This document shows, one piece after another, positions 1 through 8,361 of a DNA stretch of 64,000 nucleotides. This DNA comes from Longirhabdus pacifica (GTDB taxonomy: Bacteria; Bacillota; Bacilli; Paenibacillales; DSM-105158), in assembly GCF_004115085.1 (NCBI RefSeq), contig NZ_QXJP01000004.1, positions 1 to 64,000 of the forward strand, written 5' to 3'. Positions within the stretch are counted from its first letter, which is position 1. Each line of letters begins with the position of its first letter. Below the pieces are notes generated by a model. That model ran no database searches, was not told where the DNA came from, and saw only the letters and a list, made by a program, of their open reading frames with translations. The position numbers were made by a program, and so were the translations under genes.

Positions 1-151
1 CCACTCTCATAAAGTTTTACCATCTGTTGTTTAAATTCAGGTGTAAATGTTCTTCTTGTTCTTTTGGTCATAGTAGAATTCTCTCCTCTTTATTATTAAT
101 TCTAGTCTACTTGACCTTAATTTTTCTGTCTAGCTAAGTGTAGCCGATCCA
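1..151 (-). mobile_element. IS3-family insertion sequence, right-hand fragment with start of orfA
   Basis: The bases from 71 down to 1 read as the start of a transposase OrfA, beginning MTKRTRRTFTPEFKQQMVKL, the typical opening of IS3-family (IS2/IS150-like) helix-turn-helix OrfA proteins. A good ribosome site (AAAGAGGAGAG) precedes the ATG. The outer end probably lies at 151: on the minus strand it starts TGGATCGGCTACAC and runs to CTAGACA about 25 bases in, resembling IS3-family terminal repeats. The element continues beyond the left edge of the window, so its other end and completeness are unknown. Confidence 0.75.
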
Positions 152-739
152 ATCTTTTTAACAAGTTTTGATCATCCAGCAAACATTATAGATCATCAGA
201 ACATGAAACTGAATGAAAAAATTGTTCAATTTCAGAATAAATTAAAATTATCTAGTGAACGTATGGAAGAGTTGCAGAGCAAGTTGAAAACTTCAAACGA
301 AAAACAGAAAGAATTACAAAGTCAAATAGAGCTACACCAGCAACAAATACTATATTTGCAAGATATAACACCAGCAAATGAACATGAAATCGTTATCGAT
401 CAAAGAATACCGAATGAGGTTATTGAAATATTTAAAAATTATGTAGAAGCAATAAATACAAATAATGTTGAATTAATGGAAGCAACTTTTAGTAATGATC
501 TTAAAGATGAAAGCTACTTTCATTTATTTTCGGGGTTTTCTAAAGAAGATTTTTCACAAAATGAAACACAGTATACGCTGCTTAAACTCGGACAATACAG
601 AAAAATAAATGATCATGCTATAGAAATAGTGGTATTGTTTCAAGAGGGAACTTCAATGGACATAAGAGGTAGTTATTTTTACTTACATCATCTATTAGAA
701 GAAGAGCAATGGAATTGGAAAATAGTAAATAGAGATTAA
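152..739 (+). pseudogene. 5'-truncated gene: coiled-coil protein with C-terminal globular domain
   Basis: An ATG exists at 203, but it has no ribosome site, and the open frame runs upstream without a stop to the inferred IS end at 151, reading IFLTSFDHPANIIDHQN before that methionine. This suggests the IS element removed the true start. The remaining protein has a strongly heptad-like segment (about residues 1-50 from 203, rich in K, E, Q and L), then an acidic alpha/beta domain of about 110 residues ending in WNWKIVNRD, which looks like an NTF2-like or lumazine-type extracellular fold. No family is recognised. Base composition is more AT-rich than the neighbouring housekeeping genes. It may still be expressed from a start such as 203. 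Confidence 0.55.
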
Positions 740-842
740 ATCGCAGTTAATTTAATTAGAAAATTCAATTTATTTATGAGATGCTAGTGATATAATACAA
801 TAAATTATACTATTTATGTCATTTGCAAAATAACAATATACC

Positions 843-1328
843 ATGCAAACAAATTATTATAGGGTGGTACATAAAGAAATGATCAATCATTATAAATACG
901 GTATTTCAATTGTAATTGGGGCAGTATTAATTATAGGATCTCTAGTCTTTTATTTTCAAAATACATACGATGATAAAAAATCATCATACCATGAATTGAA
1001 TAATGTTGTTCATGAACTAAATTCTAAAGAAAAAATAACATTAAAAATCGTTGGAGGGAATAGTGTTATTGTTCATGAAATTGATAAACTAATAAATATG
1101 TTTGAAATAAGTGAGTGGGAAAAATTTCATCAAACCAATTCATCTTTATCGATATTAGCACCGTTTATTATAATGGAGTATGATATTGATACTATACAAA
1201 CAGAATTATATTTTGATAAGAATTCAAATATTGTAGAAGTCTACTATAATGGACAACGATTTTATTATAAAATAAATAATAGAGTTATTGAAGGATTGGA
1301 AGAGTTTATTTTGAGAAAGCAAACATAA
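843..1328 (+). CDS. Hypothetical single-pass membrane protein
   Basis: A 161-residue protein with a short basic cytoplasmic N-terminus, one membrane helix (about residues 20-38, ISIVIGAVLIIGSLVFYF) and an external domain of about 120 residues. I do not recognise the family. The frame is intact but has no clear ribosome binding site, and the gene is very AT-rich. It lies between the IS-truncated gene and the 183 bp repeats, so it belongs to the accessory patch and may be recently acquired. No partner gene is evident. Confidence 0.5.
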   Translation: MQTNYYRVVHKEMINHYKYGISIVIGAVLIIGSLVFYFQNTYDDKKSSYHELNNVVHELNSKEKITLKIVGGNSVIVHEIDKLINMFEISEWEKFHQTNSSLSILAPFIIMEYDIDTIQTELYFDKNSNIVEVYYNGQRFYYKINNRVIEGLEEFILRKQT

Positions 1329-1338
1329 AGAAGGGTTA

Positions 1339-1521
1339 ATGCGTGTGCGCAGGGTTTTTCAACAAGCGCTACCTAGCGGATGACATTGACTTGGGGTTCA
1401 AACAGGCAGCACAACGTTACTGCTTGAAACTGCTATGTTTTTGCCTGTTCCCAAGGCAAGATCAGGAGCGATCTTCACACACTTCTGCGGCAAGCTTGTT
1501 CCTACAGTAGCTCACGCATGC
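1339..1521. repeat. 183 bp palindrome-ended repeat, copy 1 (MITE-like)
   Basis: It begins ATGCGTGTGCGC and ends CTCACGCATGC, which are imperfect inverted repeats. Inside, AACAAGC near the left end matches GCTTGTT near the right end, and a second internal stem pairs GGTTCAAA..CAGGCAG with CTGCTTGAAACC. It is visibly more GC-rich than the flanks. It carries no credible gene, so a non-autonomous mobile or REP/MITE-like unit is likely. Confidence 0.75.
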
Positions 1522-1545
1522 CACCCCCAAATCGCCACAGAGCAA

Positions 1546-1728
1546 ATGCGTGTGCGCCGGGTTTCTCAACAAGCGCTACCTAGCGGATGACATTGACTTG
1601 GGGTTCAAACAGGCAGCACAACGTTACTGCTTGAAACCGCTATGTTTTTGCCTGTTCCCAAGGCAAGATCAGGAGCGATCTTCCCACACTTCTGCGGCAA
1701 GCTTGTTCCTGCCCAAGCTCACGCATGC
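1546..1728. repeat. 183 bp palindrome-ended repeat, copy 2 (MITE-like)
   Basis: A second copy in the same orientation, differing from copy 1 at only a handful of positions and separated from it by 24 unique bases. Its right end (CTCACGCATGC) overlaps the 3' end of the nitrilase-family gene on the minus strand and supplies its last codons and TGA stop. The short open frames inside are not convincing genes. Confidence 0.75.
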
Positions 1729-2513
1729 TCATACAACGAAGGAACCCGATCATCAAACACACTCATTTTTTTACGCACTTCATCTACCTTGCTCAAATCC
1801 AATGTAGTCTGTAAAATAGCTTCCTCTTCACCCGCTTCTGTCACCACTTCCCCCCATGGATCAACAACCATAGAATGTCCGAATGCTGTATCAGATTGAG
1901 GATCACTGCCAGCGTTACACGCCACCACGTACATTTGATTTTCAATAGCACGTGCAATGATAAGCGAACGCCAGTGATATAATCTCGACTTAGGCCAATA
2001 AGCAGGAACAAACAATACTTTCACTCCACGTAAAGCCAATGTTCTAGCCATTTCAGGAAAACGTAATTCATAGCAAATGTTGATCCCACACATCACATCA
2101 TCGATACATCCATTCCATAATTGATGACCTGCTTTAAACAGATGCTGTTCACCAGAGTAACTAAACAAATGCGTTTTTACATACTCTCCTATCCTATCGC
2201 CTTCACGATTAAAGATGAGGGACGTATTAAACACATCTCCCCCTCTTTTTGCAGCAACCGTTCCTGCAATGACGTGAACACCATAACGTTGACATAGAGA
2301 GGAAACAATACGTTCCGTTTGTTGCCCGTGATCGTCCGCAACGTAATATAACTGTTTTGGTGGCAAATACCCTGTATTCCACAGTTCATTTGTAATAATG
2401 ACATCTGGTTTTACTTGCTGCTTCATCGCCTCTTCAAGACGTTGAGCCATCACCTCATAGTTAGATATTGGATCATCGCTATTGATAGCCAATTGAATCA
2501 TCGCAACGTTCAT
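1719..2513 (-). CDS. Carbon-nitrogen hydrolase (nitrilase superfamily, omega-amidase-like)
   Basis: 264 residues if it starts at the ATG at 2513, which follows an AAGGAGG site; the frame is open further upstream but without a start signal. The Glu-Lys-Cys triad of the superfamily is visible: E in IITNELWNTG, K in GEYVKTHLFS, and C in GINICYELRFPE. Members hydrolyse small amides; the closest pattern is the YkeN/MtnU omega-amidase group that acts on ketoglutaramate or alpha-keto-gamma-methylthiobutyramate, an inference from motif spacing only. The last residues and the stop come from the right end of the repeat at 1546-1728, so the original C-terminus may have been replaced. Confidence 0.85.
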   Translation of the reverse strand: MNVAMIQLAINSDDPISNYEVMAQRLEEAMKQQVKPDVIITNELWNTGYLPPKQLYYVADDHGQQTERIVSSLCQRYGVHVIAGTVAAKRGGDVFNTSLIFNREGDRIGEYVKTHLFSYSGEQHLFKAGHQLWNGCIDDVMCGINICYELRFPEMARTLALRGVKVLFVPAYWPKSRLYHWRSLIIARAIENQMYVVACNAGSDPQSDTAFGHSMVVDPWGEVVTEAGEEEAILQTTLDLSKVDEVRKKMSVFDDRVPSLYEHA

Positions 2514-2574
2514 GTCTTCCTCCTTGTGAATCGATGGTGATGTGCCACTTCCAGCATCCACTTTTAGCATAACA

Positions 2575-3117
2575 TCATGTAGTGTAGTCTTCCGCCAATA
2601 TTCCGTAATAGGCTAAATCATAAAATTGTCCATCTCTACTTACGTGCTTTTTCAATGTCCCTTCATACTTTAGACCAGCGTTTTGCAGTACTTTTTGTGA
2701 AGCTTCATTATGCACATATGCCGTGCCATAAACTTTGTTCAACTTCAGATCTTCCAACCCAAACTGCACTAATCTTTTTGCCGCTTCTGTCCCAAAGCCA
2801 TTCCTCCAATAAGGTTTGCCAATCCAGTAAGCTAGTTCCCCTCTACTATAATTTGTACTTGCATTAAGATGAGTAGCTCCAATGAATGTATTCGTATTTT
2901 TGTCAACAATAGCAAACTCATATATTCCCTTCTCCGCTAACGACTGGTGTAATTGTATCCATTGCAATGCTGCTCCTTGAGGATAAGGATGTGGTACATT
3001 TAACGTCATTTCTGCAATCTCTTTTTCACAAGCTAATTGTTGTACCATATCTGCATCTTCTATTTCGCATGGTCTTAATATTAATCGGTCTGACTCTAGA
3101 GTAGGAATATGTATCAT
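2575..3117 (-). CDS. GNAT N-acetyltransferase (RimJ/RimL type)
   Basis: 180 residues from the ATG at 3117, chosen because GGAGG lies 8 bases upstream. It opens with LESDRLILRPCEIEDADMV, the standard start of the RimJ/RimL-like group that acetylates ribosomal proteins or small amines. The acetyl-CoA loop is seen as YWIGKPYWRNGFGTEA, followed by NEASQKVLQNAGLKYEG near the C-terminus. It lies 61 bases upstream of the nitrilase gene on the same strand and is probably cotranscribed with it. The substrate cannot be predicted. Confidence 0.87.
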   Translation of the reverse strand: MIHIPTLESDRLILRPCEIEDADMVQQLACEKEIAEMTLNVPHPYPQGAALQWIQLHQSLAEKGIYEFAIVDKNTNTFIGATHLNASTNYSRGELAYWIGKPYWRNGFGTEAAKRLVQFGLEDLKLNKVYGTAYVHNEASQKVLQNAGLKYEGTLKKHVSRDGQFYDLAYYGILAEDYTT

Positions 3118-3237
3118 TTTTTTCTCCTCCAATAATTTCTTCTACCTGTCACGATTACTTTGACTCATGTTACCACATCATACACATATACATTCATATC
3201 CTCACTTGCTTCGTACATTTCCACATACATTGTGTGT

Positions 3238-4179
3238 TTAATGTATATCTCTTTTCTTGAATCTTCCACCTTTGACATCATGGATACTGCCAACAGCTAA
3301 AAAGGCAGCAGGATCTAATTCTTCTACGATAGATTTTAACTTGGCTTCTTCCAAACGAGTAATCACCGTAAAAATCACTTTTTTCTGATCGTGTGAAAAG
3401 CCACCTTCACCGTTCAAATACGTTACGCCCCTACCTAAACGCTGTAATAGTGCATCCCCGATTTCAGTATAATTGTCACTAATGATCCAAACAGACTTCG
3501 ACTCATCGAAACCTTCAATGGTGATATCAATCATTTTAAAAGCGATAAAATAAGCAATCAACGAATACATCGCTTCATTCCAACCGAATACAAAACCAGC
3601 CGTCCCTAAAATAAATAAGTTAAAAAACATCACGACTTCGCCAACAGAAAAAGGAAGTTTTTTACTGAATAAAATAGCAACGATCTCCGTGCCATCTAAC
3701 GAACCACCTGAACGAATGACAAGTCCAACACCGATACCAAGTACAACACCACCAAACACTGCTGCTAGCAAAGGGTCTTTTGTCAGTCCTTCATCTGCAA
3801 AATGAATGGAATGAAGAAAAAAAGTACCGAGTGACATCGTACTAACGCCGATGAGGGTAAAAATAGCAAACGTCTTACCAATTTGCTTATACCCCAAAAA
3901 CAAAAATGGCAAGTTAAAAATAAACAAAAACAAGCCTAACGGTAAATCTGCTAAATAAGAAGTAATAAGCGATACCCCTACGATTCCACCATCGATGATA
4001 TCGTTTGGAACGAAAAATGTTTCTAGCGAAATAGAAACAAGTATGGAACCCAGTAAAATAAGTAATAATCGATTCACGCGTTGACCTATAGACATTTTTT
4101 GATGCTGTTGCTGTACGTTTTTTAACAATTCATGATTTTCAGACTGTGTAGGTTCTTGCTGTTCATTATGTTCTGTCAA
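3238..4179 (-). CDS. YitT family membrane protein (DUF161/DUF2179)
   Basis: 313 residues. The start is a TTG at 4179, 8 bases after AGGAGGGGG. A charged N-terminal tail of about 35 residues is followed by five or six membrane helices (first around LLLILLGSILVSISLETFF) and a soluble C-terminal DUF2179 domain (about 225-305, containing GRGVTYLNGEGGFS). Proteins of this family are widespread in Firmicutes; their biochemical role is not established. A second family member lies at 60578-61447, without the long charged N-terminal tail. Confidence 0.88.
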   Translation of the reverse strand: MTEHNEQQEPTQSENHELLKNVQQQHQKMSIGQRVNRLLLILLGSILVSISLETFFVPNDIIDGGIVGVSLITSYLADLPLGLFLFIFNLPFLFLGYKQIGKTFAIFTLIGVSTMSLGTFFLHSIHFADEGLTKDPLLAAVFGGVVLGIGVGLVIRSGGSLDGTEIVAILFSKKLPFSVGEVVMFFNLFILGTAGFVFGWNEAMYSLIAYFIAFKMIDITIEGFDESKSVWIISDNYTEIGDALLQRLGRGVTYLNGEGGFSHDQKKVIFTVITRLEEAKLKSIVEELDPAAFLAVGSIHDVKGGRFKKRDIH

Positions 4180-4426
4180 TCCTATATCCCCCTCCTATTT
4201 TTCCCTATATTGTCCGATCTTTCTGTAATTTCTGTCCCCATCTTTAAAATGTATAAGAAATTACAACATATTGCAAAAATACGCAACTTAACATGTGTTT
4301 TTATTATATGTCAGCAAAGCCTACATCGTAAAGCACATTATGAGCTGCTATGAAAAATAAACTTTTTATTTATATTTTTTAGTTTCAGAGATATCATTCC
4401 AATAAAAGAAAAATGTATTTTTTTTA

Positions 4427-4454
4427 TTCACAGATTACAGTAAAGAGGTATAAT
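4427..4454 (+). promoter_or_regulatory. Sigma-A-like promoter of the ABC exporter operon
   Basis: TTCACA and TATAAT separated by 16 bases, placed about 30 bases before the ribosome site of the ATP-binding gene at 4487. Confidence 0.55.
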
Positions 4455-4486
4455 GTAAACATGAAAAGCAAGGAGGGGAAGTCTGT

Positions 4487-5455
4487 ATGCGTAGTGAAAT
4501 GAAAGATACAAATGAGCCTGTAATCAAAGTACATAAACTATTAAAACGATACGATACATTTACGGCGGTAAATGAAATTCAATTCGACGTGCATCACGGG
4601 GAAGTATTTGGTTTATTAGGACCGAATGGAGCAGGAAAAACAACAACCATCGAAATGATAGAAGGCTTACGCAAACCTGATGGAGGCCATGCTGTTGTTG
4701 GCGGGTATGACACACAGAAACAATTGAACAAAGTAAAAGAGGTCATAGGTGTACAATTACAATCCACATCTTTATTTGAACTATTGACCGTCAAAGAAAT
4801 TGTCGTCATGTATGCTAGTTTCTACGCTCACTCTGTGCCAGTGGACCCATTACTAGAAAGTGTGAATTTAAAAGAAAAGATGTCCACACACGTGAAAAAT
4901 TTATCTGGTGGACAAAAACAAAGATTGGCGATTGCACTTGCATTAGTGAATGACCCACTTGTTGTCTTCTTAGATGAACCGACAACGGGCTTAGACCCGC
5001 AAGCGAGAAGATCACTGTGGGACATTATATTGAGATTGAAAGACCAAGGTAAAACGATTGTCTTATCTACCCACTATATGGACGAAGCACACATTTTGTG
5101 TGACCGAATTTGCCTCATGGATCAAGGCAACATTATTGCTTTAGATACTCCAGACGCTCTCATTAAAAATTTACAATCGCAAAATGCAATAGAATTTAAT
5201 CTTCCACATTTACATACGCTGGATGAGCAACAAGTTAAAACAGTAGAAAATGAATTAAAATCTATTCCATCTGTAGAAAATGTAGAGCACCACAAAGATA
5301 AGATCGTTTTATTCACCGATCACTTACAAGTAACGTTAACGTCCTTTATACAATATGTAGAAACACAAAAGTGGGAAGTTCACGATTTGAAGACGAGAAC
5401 GGCGACACTAGAAGATGTATTTATACAGATGACAGGAAAGGGGCTAGATGAATGA
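4487..5455 (+). CDS. ABC transporter ATP-binding protein (ABC-2 exporter type)
   Basis: 322 residues with a full nucleotide-binding domain: Walker A GPNGAGKTTT, signature LSGGQKQRLAIA, Walker B VVFLDEPTTGLDP and the switch histidine in LSTHYMDEA. The C-terminal ~90 residues form the accessory domain typical of DrrA-like drug or lipid exporters and end with the usual LEDVFIQMTG. The ribosome site AAGGAGGGG is strong. Its stop overlaps the start of the permease gene by 4 bases, so the two subunits are translationally coupled. The exported substrate is unknown. Confidence 0.92.
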   Translation: MRSEMKDTNEPVIKVHKLLKRYDTFTAVNEIQFDVHHGEVFGLLGPNGAGKTTTIEMIEGLRKPDGGHAVVGGYDTQKQLNKVKEVIGVQLQSTSLFELLTVKEIVVMYASFYAHSVPVDPLLESVNLKEKMSTHVKNLSGGQKQRLAIALALVNDPLVVFLDEPTTGLDPQARRSLWDIILRLKDQGKTIVLSTHYMDEAHILCDRICLMDQGNIIALDTPDALIKNLQSQNAIEFNLPHLHTLDEQQVKTVENELKSIPSVENVEHHKDKIVLFTDHLQVTLTSFIQYVETQKWEVHDLKTRTATLEDVFIQMTGKGLDE

Positions 5456-6564
5456 GAGGCTACGGACAGCTAGTTTTAGCTCAGTTTCGCTTGTTTTTGC
5501 GCAATAAACAGATGCTTTTTTGGTCGTTAATGTTTCCTATCTTTTTGATGACGGTAATTGGTTTTGCCTTTAATGGAGAAGAAAGTATTACATTTAAAGG
5601 GATCATCATTGATGAAGATCAATCTGCTTTATCCAATCAGCTGAGCTCACTTTTTCTAGAAGAAGAAGTCACCAACTTTGCATTATCCGAAGATAAAGAG
5701 CAGGCACTCACAGATTTAGAAAACGGGGATATCTCCTTTGTCTTCGTTATTCCAGAACAATTTGAATCGTTAATAGAGCAGCAAGATACAGAGAATAAAC
5801 CGAAAACCGTTTTATATTACGATCAAACGAACCAAATGATTAGTAACATCGCCATCCCGATTATCGAAAATAACTTTGTCGATCAGATGAGCCAAGAAAT
5901 TGCTTCCTATGAGCCCGTCATTCAGTTTGAAGCTCAAGGCGTTCAAGCACTAGACTTACAATATTTTGACTTTCTCGTCCCTGGGATCGTTGCGATGATG
6001 ATTATGACCAACAACTTGAATGGTTCCGCTGGACAAATTTCTTCTTGGAGAGAACGGGGCATTCTTCGTCGTATGCAATCCACCACGCTTCATGCCTCCA
6101 GCTTTATTTCAGCACAAATTACAGCAAGATTAGTTTTAAACGCGTTTCAAGTTCTCATTGTTATTTTAATTGGAAATCTGTTATTCGGTGTACAAGTGAA
6201 CGGCTCTTGGCTGCTGCTACTTACGTTTATTTTACTAGGAACGTTAACGTTTATGTCTATTGGATTTATCATTGCAGGATTGGCTAAAAACCCTGAAAGT
6301 GCTGGACCGATTTCTGGTTTCATCGCGTTCCCTATGCTCTTTTTAGGTGGAGTGTTTTTCCCATTAGACAATATGCCTGAATTTTTACAACCCATTCTAG
6401 AAACGGTACCGATTGCACCATTGTCTACCGCCATGAGACAAGTCATGAATGTAGGAGCTGGTTTATCTGACCTTTGGCTTCCTGCCCTTTATTTAGTGTT
6501 ATGGCTCCTTGCTTCCTTTATTGTCGCTAGTCTTACTTTCAAATGGGATGATGGGGTCAAATAG
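5452..6564 (+). CDS. ABC-2 type transporter permease
   Basis: 370 residues: one N-terminal membrane helix (about 20-38), a large external domain (about 45-170) and five further helices, as in the YhgE/DrrB-type ABC-2 permeases (the motif LRRMQSTTLHASSFISAQ before TM2 and the AFPMLFLGGVFFPLDNMP signature after it). It forms the membrane half of the exporter with the ATPase directly upstream. A palindromic terminator follows. Confidence 0.9.
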   Translation: MRGYGQLVLAQFRLFLRNKQMLFWSLMFPIFLMTVIGFAFNGEESITFKGIIIDEDQSALSNQLSSLFLEEEVTNFALSEDKEQALTDLENGDISFVFVIPEQFESLIEQQDTENKPKTVLYYDQTNQMISNIAIPIIENNFVDQMSQEIASYEPVIQFEAQGVQALDLQYFDFLVPGIVAMMIMTNNLNGSAGQISSWRERGILRRMQSTTLHASSFISAQITARLVLNAFQVLIVILIGNLLFGVQVNGSWLLLLTFILLGTLTFMSIGFIIAGLAKNPESAGPISGFIAFPMLFLGGVFFPLDNMPEFLQPILETVPIAPLSTAMRQVMNVGAGLSDLWLPALYLVLWLLASFIVASLTFKWDDGVK

Positions 6565-6595
6565 AAAATCGAAGTGCATACCAAAAAATTAAGCA

Positions 6596-6619
6596 AAAAG
6601 GGGCTTTAAAAGCCCCTTT
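6596..6619. terminator. Bidirectional terminator between convergent ABC and bpsA genes
   Basis: Almost perfect 11 bp stem AAAGGGGCTTT/AAAGCCCCTTT with one central base, flanked by A/T runs, between two convergent genes. Confidence 0.8.
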
Positions 6620-6717
6620 CCTACCTTCCTTACTCACTGTTGTTTTGACTGTTACTTCATTGGTTTCTATTCCAGATCAACAACTGTATTCCACTTAAAA
6701 ACCGTATTGGTTATCCT

Positions 6718-7887
6718 TCACCGTTTAGCAATCATCTCAAATGTATGCTGTCCGCAATGTGCACAGCCTTTATGTTTTAATTGCTCTATAGTTGCTATAT
6801 CCCCTTGCACACCTACATGCACTTCACTGGCGCATTGTTTACACCGATACGTACGCAGCGATTGTTTCACCTCGCCCGTGTATATGGCATCCGTAAATAA
6901 CCCCGTATACTCCGCCTCCGTTTGATCTGTTGTCCGAAGAATAAACATTTGACTTCGGTTTGCAATCATTTCTGCCCCTTCATACGCATTGAAACGTGGA
7001 TAATTGGCACTAACAGTAAGGCCCATACGTACAAATTTGTGCTGCATTGCCAACATAAATTCAGGTGATTTATGCGCAAAGGATAGAAAAATAGGTATCC
7101 CCTTTTCCTTCTGTAAAGCTTGAATACCTCGTGACAGAAACAAGCTCATTCCATCCAATGTATATGGAGGATCGGTAAACACTGTATCAAACTGCCGATG
7201 TAATGAATGAGGAAGCGAATTTCTCAAATCTAGTGAATGACACTGGATAGGTAATCCACGTTGCGCTGCTACTTGCTCGATGAATTGTAAAAAACGTTCA
7301 TCTATATCCATAACATGCACTTTTGTAGTGTGATGACCTTTCGGGAATAACTGCTGTAATAAAAGACCAATGGAAACACTTACTAAATCATCATCCCCCA
7401 CACATACTATCTTTTTTCCAATCAATGCGTGGTGTTTCAAACAAAGTATAGCGCGGCGCAAGCTTGTTTCTGCCGTACACTTGGATTGATCGATTTGAAC
7501 ATTTACCTCGGGACGTTGTGAAAACAGCGATTCCAACGTAGCTAAAACATGTTTCGTTGCTTCCTTCCAAGCTGTCTCATGCAGTAATTGCTTAAACAAA
7601 GAACGATTCATACCTTCATATCCCCACTCTTGTTCAATCCAAGCTGCACCATCTTGTGTGCAACGAACTCCCCTATCTTGTACCAGTGCTCCCACTTTAA
7701 TTAATTCCCTTTTCATTGCCGCAGTAATTGGCGTTGGCAAAAGCGTCCTCCTTGCTAATGCTTTCGTCGAAATACCTGGACTTAAATAACATTCAAGAAG
7801 TAACTGCTCAATGACACCTTTTCCTTCTTCTAACTCAATATTTTTTCTTGCTTGTTCAACATAAGATTTCAATCCTAAAACCCCCAT
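6718..7887 (-). CDS. bpsA: N4-bis(aminopropyl)spermidine synthase-like (BpsA family)
   Basis: 389 residues from the ATG at 7887; the frame opens 17 codons earlier without a better signal. An N-terminal winged-helix-like region (about 20-100) precedes a Rossmann aminopropyltransferase domain with the two hallmark BpsA motifs GDDDLVSVS and DPPYTLDG. A C-terminal zinc ribbon follows (CKQC..., CAHCGQH). Known family members transfer aminopropyl groups from decarboxylated S-adenosylmethionine to spermidine N4, giving branched polyamines; they were characterised in thermophiles. The gene stands alone, convergent to the ABC operon, behind a 470-base untranslated leader (see 8067-8355). No speD or speE homologue lies in the window. 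The substrate in this organism is inferred. Confidence 0.82.
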   Translation of the reverse strand: MGVLGLKSYVEQARKNIELEEGKGVIEQLLLECYLSPGISTKALARRTLLPTPITAAMKRELIKVGALVQDRGVRCTQDGAAWIEQEWGYEGMNRSLFKQLLHETAWKEATKHVLATLESLFSQRPEVNVQIDQSKCTAETSLRRAILCLKHHALIGKKIVCVGDDDLVSVSIGLLLQQLFPKGHHTTKVHVMDIDERFLQFIEQVAAQRGLPIQCHSLDLRNSLPHSLHRQFDTVFTDPPYTLDGMSLFLSRGIQALQKEKGIPIFLSFAHKSPEFMLAMQHKFVRMGLTVSANYPRFNAYEGAEMIANRSQMFILRTTDQTEAEYTGLFTDAIYTGEVKQSLRTYRCKQCASEVHVGVQGDIATIEQLKHKGCAHCGQHTFEMIAKR

Positions 7888-8001
7888 TATTATATTTATC
7901 CTGAAATATGCATTCTTTTCCTTTTTTACAAGCAACATTTAATGTATGACATTCAATCATCCCAATCATCACCATCACATCCTTAATAAAATTAAAAAAA
8001 C

Positions 8002-8033
8002 AAAAAAAGACAGGAATGAACGTGTCATCCCTG
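8002..8033 (-). terminator. Second terminator in front of bpsA
   Basis: On the minus strand a 9 bp stem CAGGGATGA/TCATTCCTG (one G-T pair) is followed by seven T. It lies about 115 bases before the bpsA start, so transcripts from the upstream promoter must pass it to reach bpsA. Confidence 0.7.
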
Positions 8034-8066
8034 CCCTTTATAGATCATCCTAAATACCCAGTACAT

Positions 8067-8096
8067 AAAAAAAACCGCGCTGAACTTACAGCACGG
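8067..8096 (-). terminator. Intrinsic terminator at the end of the structured leader
   Basis: Minus strand: CCGTGCTG, loop TAAGTT, CAGCGCGG, then eight T. The first strand of the stem is partly complementary to an upstream segment (8138-8145), which could form an antiterminator. Confidence 0.8.
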
Positions 8097-8305
8097 ATAT
8101 AGGTACAAAAATATTAGAATCCCGTAAAGTTTTGATGATATCCGTTGTTCTTAACTAAATCTGAAGCTTACGAAACGGCACACTAAAATAAACAATGGTA
8201 AAAAGGCCATTGTTCACGATAATAGACGCATTCTAATGAATAGATACTGTCAAAACAAAACGTCTACAAACCATCTAGCGTGAAAGCTTCAAATATAAAA
8301 TTGGG

Positions 8306-8329
8306 TTAGTTAAGAACGACCTCAAACAT
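8306..8329 (-). CDS. Putative leader peptide MFEVVLN
   Basis: ATG at 8329, seven codons (MFEVVLN) and TAA, preceded by AAGGAGAG at an ideal distance of about 8 bases. Codons 5 to 7 and the stop make up the whole 5' strand of stem P1 of the leader RNA, so translation would prevent that stem. It is too short to judge by composition; the evidence is the ribosome site and its position. Confidence 0.5.
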   Translation of the reverse strand: MFEVVLN

Positions 8330-8361
8330 CAAAATCTCTCCTTATTAATAGAGTTAAGTAT

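Larger units (their letters stand above)
8067..8355 (-). ncRNA. Structured leader RNA or small RNA of unknown class upstream of bpsA
   Basis: A transcript from the promoter at 8362-8390 would fold into a nested structure on the minus strand: P1 pairs 8306-8317 with 8147-8158 (12 perfect pairs), P2 pairs 8284-8291 with 8162-8169 plus 8279-8281 with 8170-8172, and inside lie two hairpins, 8261-8266/8223-8228 and 8207-8214/8191-8198. It ends in the terminator 8067-8096. The segment 8138-8145 is perfectly complementary to 8093-8100, which overlaps the first terminator strand. The 5' strand of P1 coincides with the last codons of a 7-residue leader ORF. This is the layout of an attenuator; a stand-alone small RNA (for instance 6S-like) remains possible. 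No known Rfam class was recognised. Confidence 0.6.

Noticed and set aside
1339-1728. Possible CRISPR array
   Set aside because: Only two long units with one 24-base spacer; no short regular repeats and no cas genes.
1550-1899. Two open frames of 85 codons across the repeat copy 2 region
   Set aside because: They overlap the repeat and the nitrilase gene on the other strand, have no ribosome sites, and encode low-complexity residues.
8067-8355. 6S RNA as the identity of the structured RNA
   Set aside because: The length and closing stem fit roughly, but the inside is a branched structure with two hairpins and there is a strong leader ORF; 6S is kept only as an alternative.
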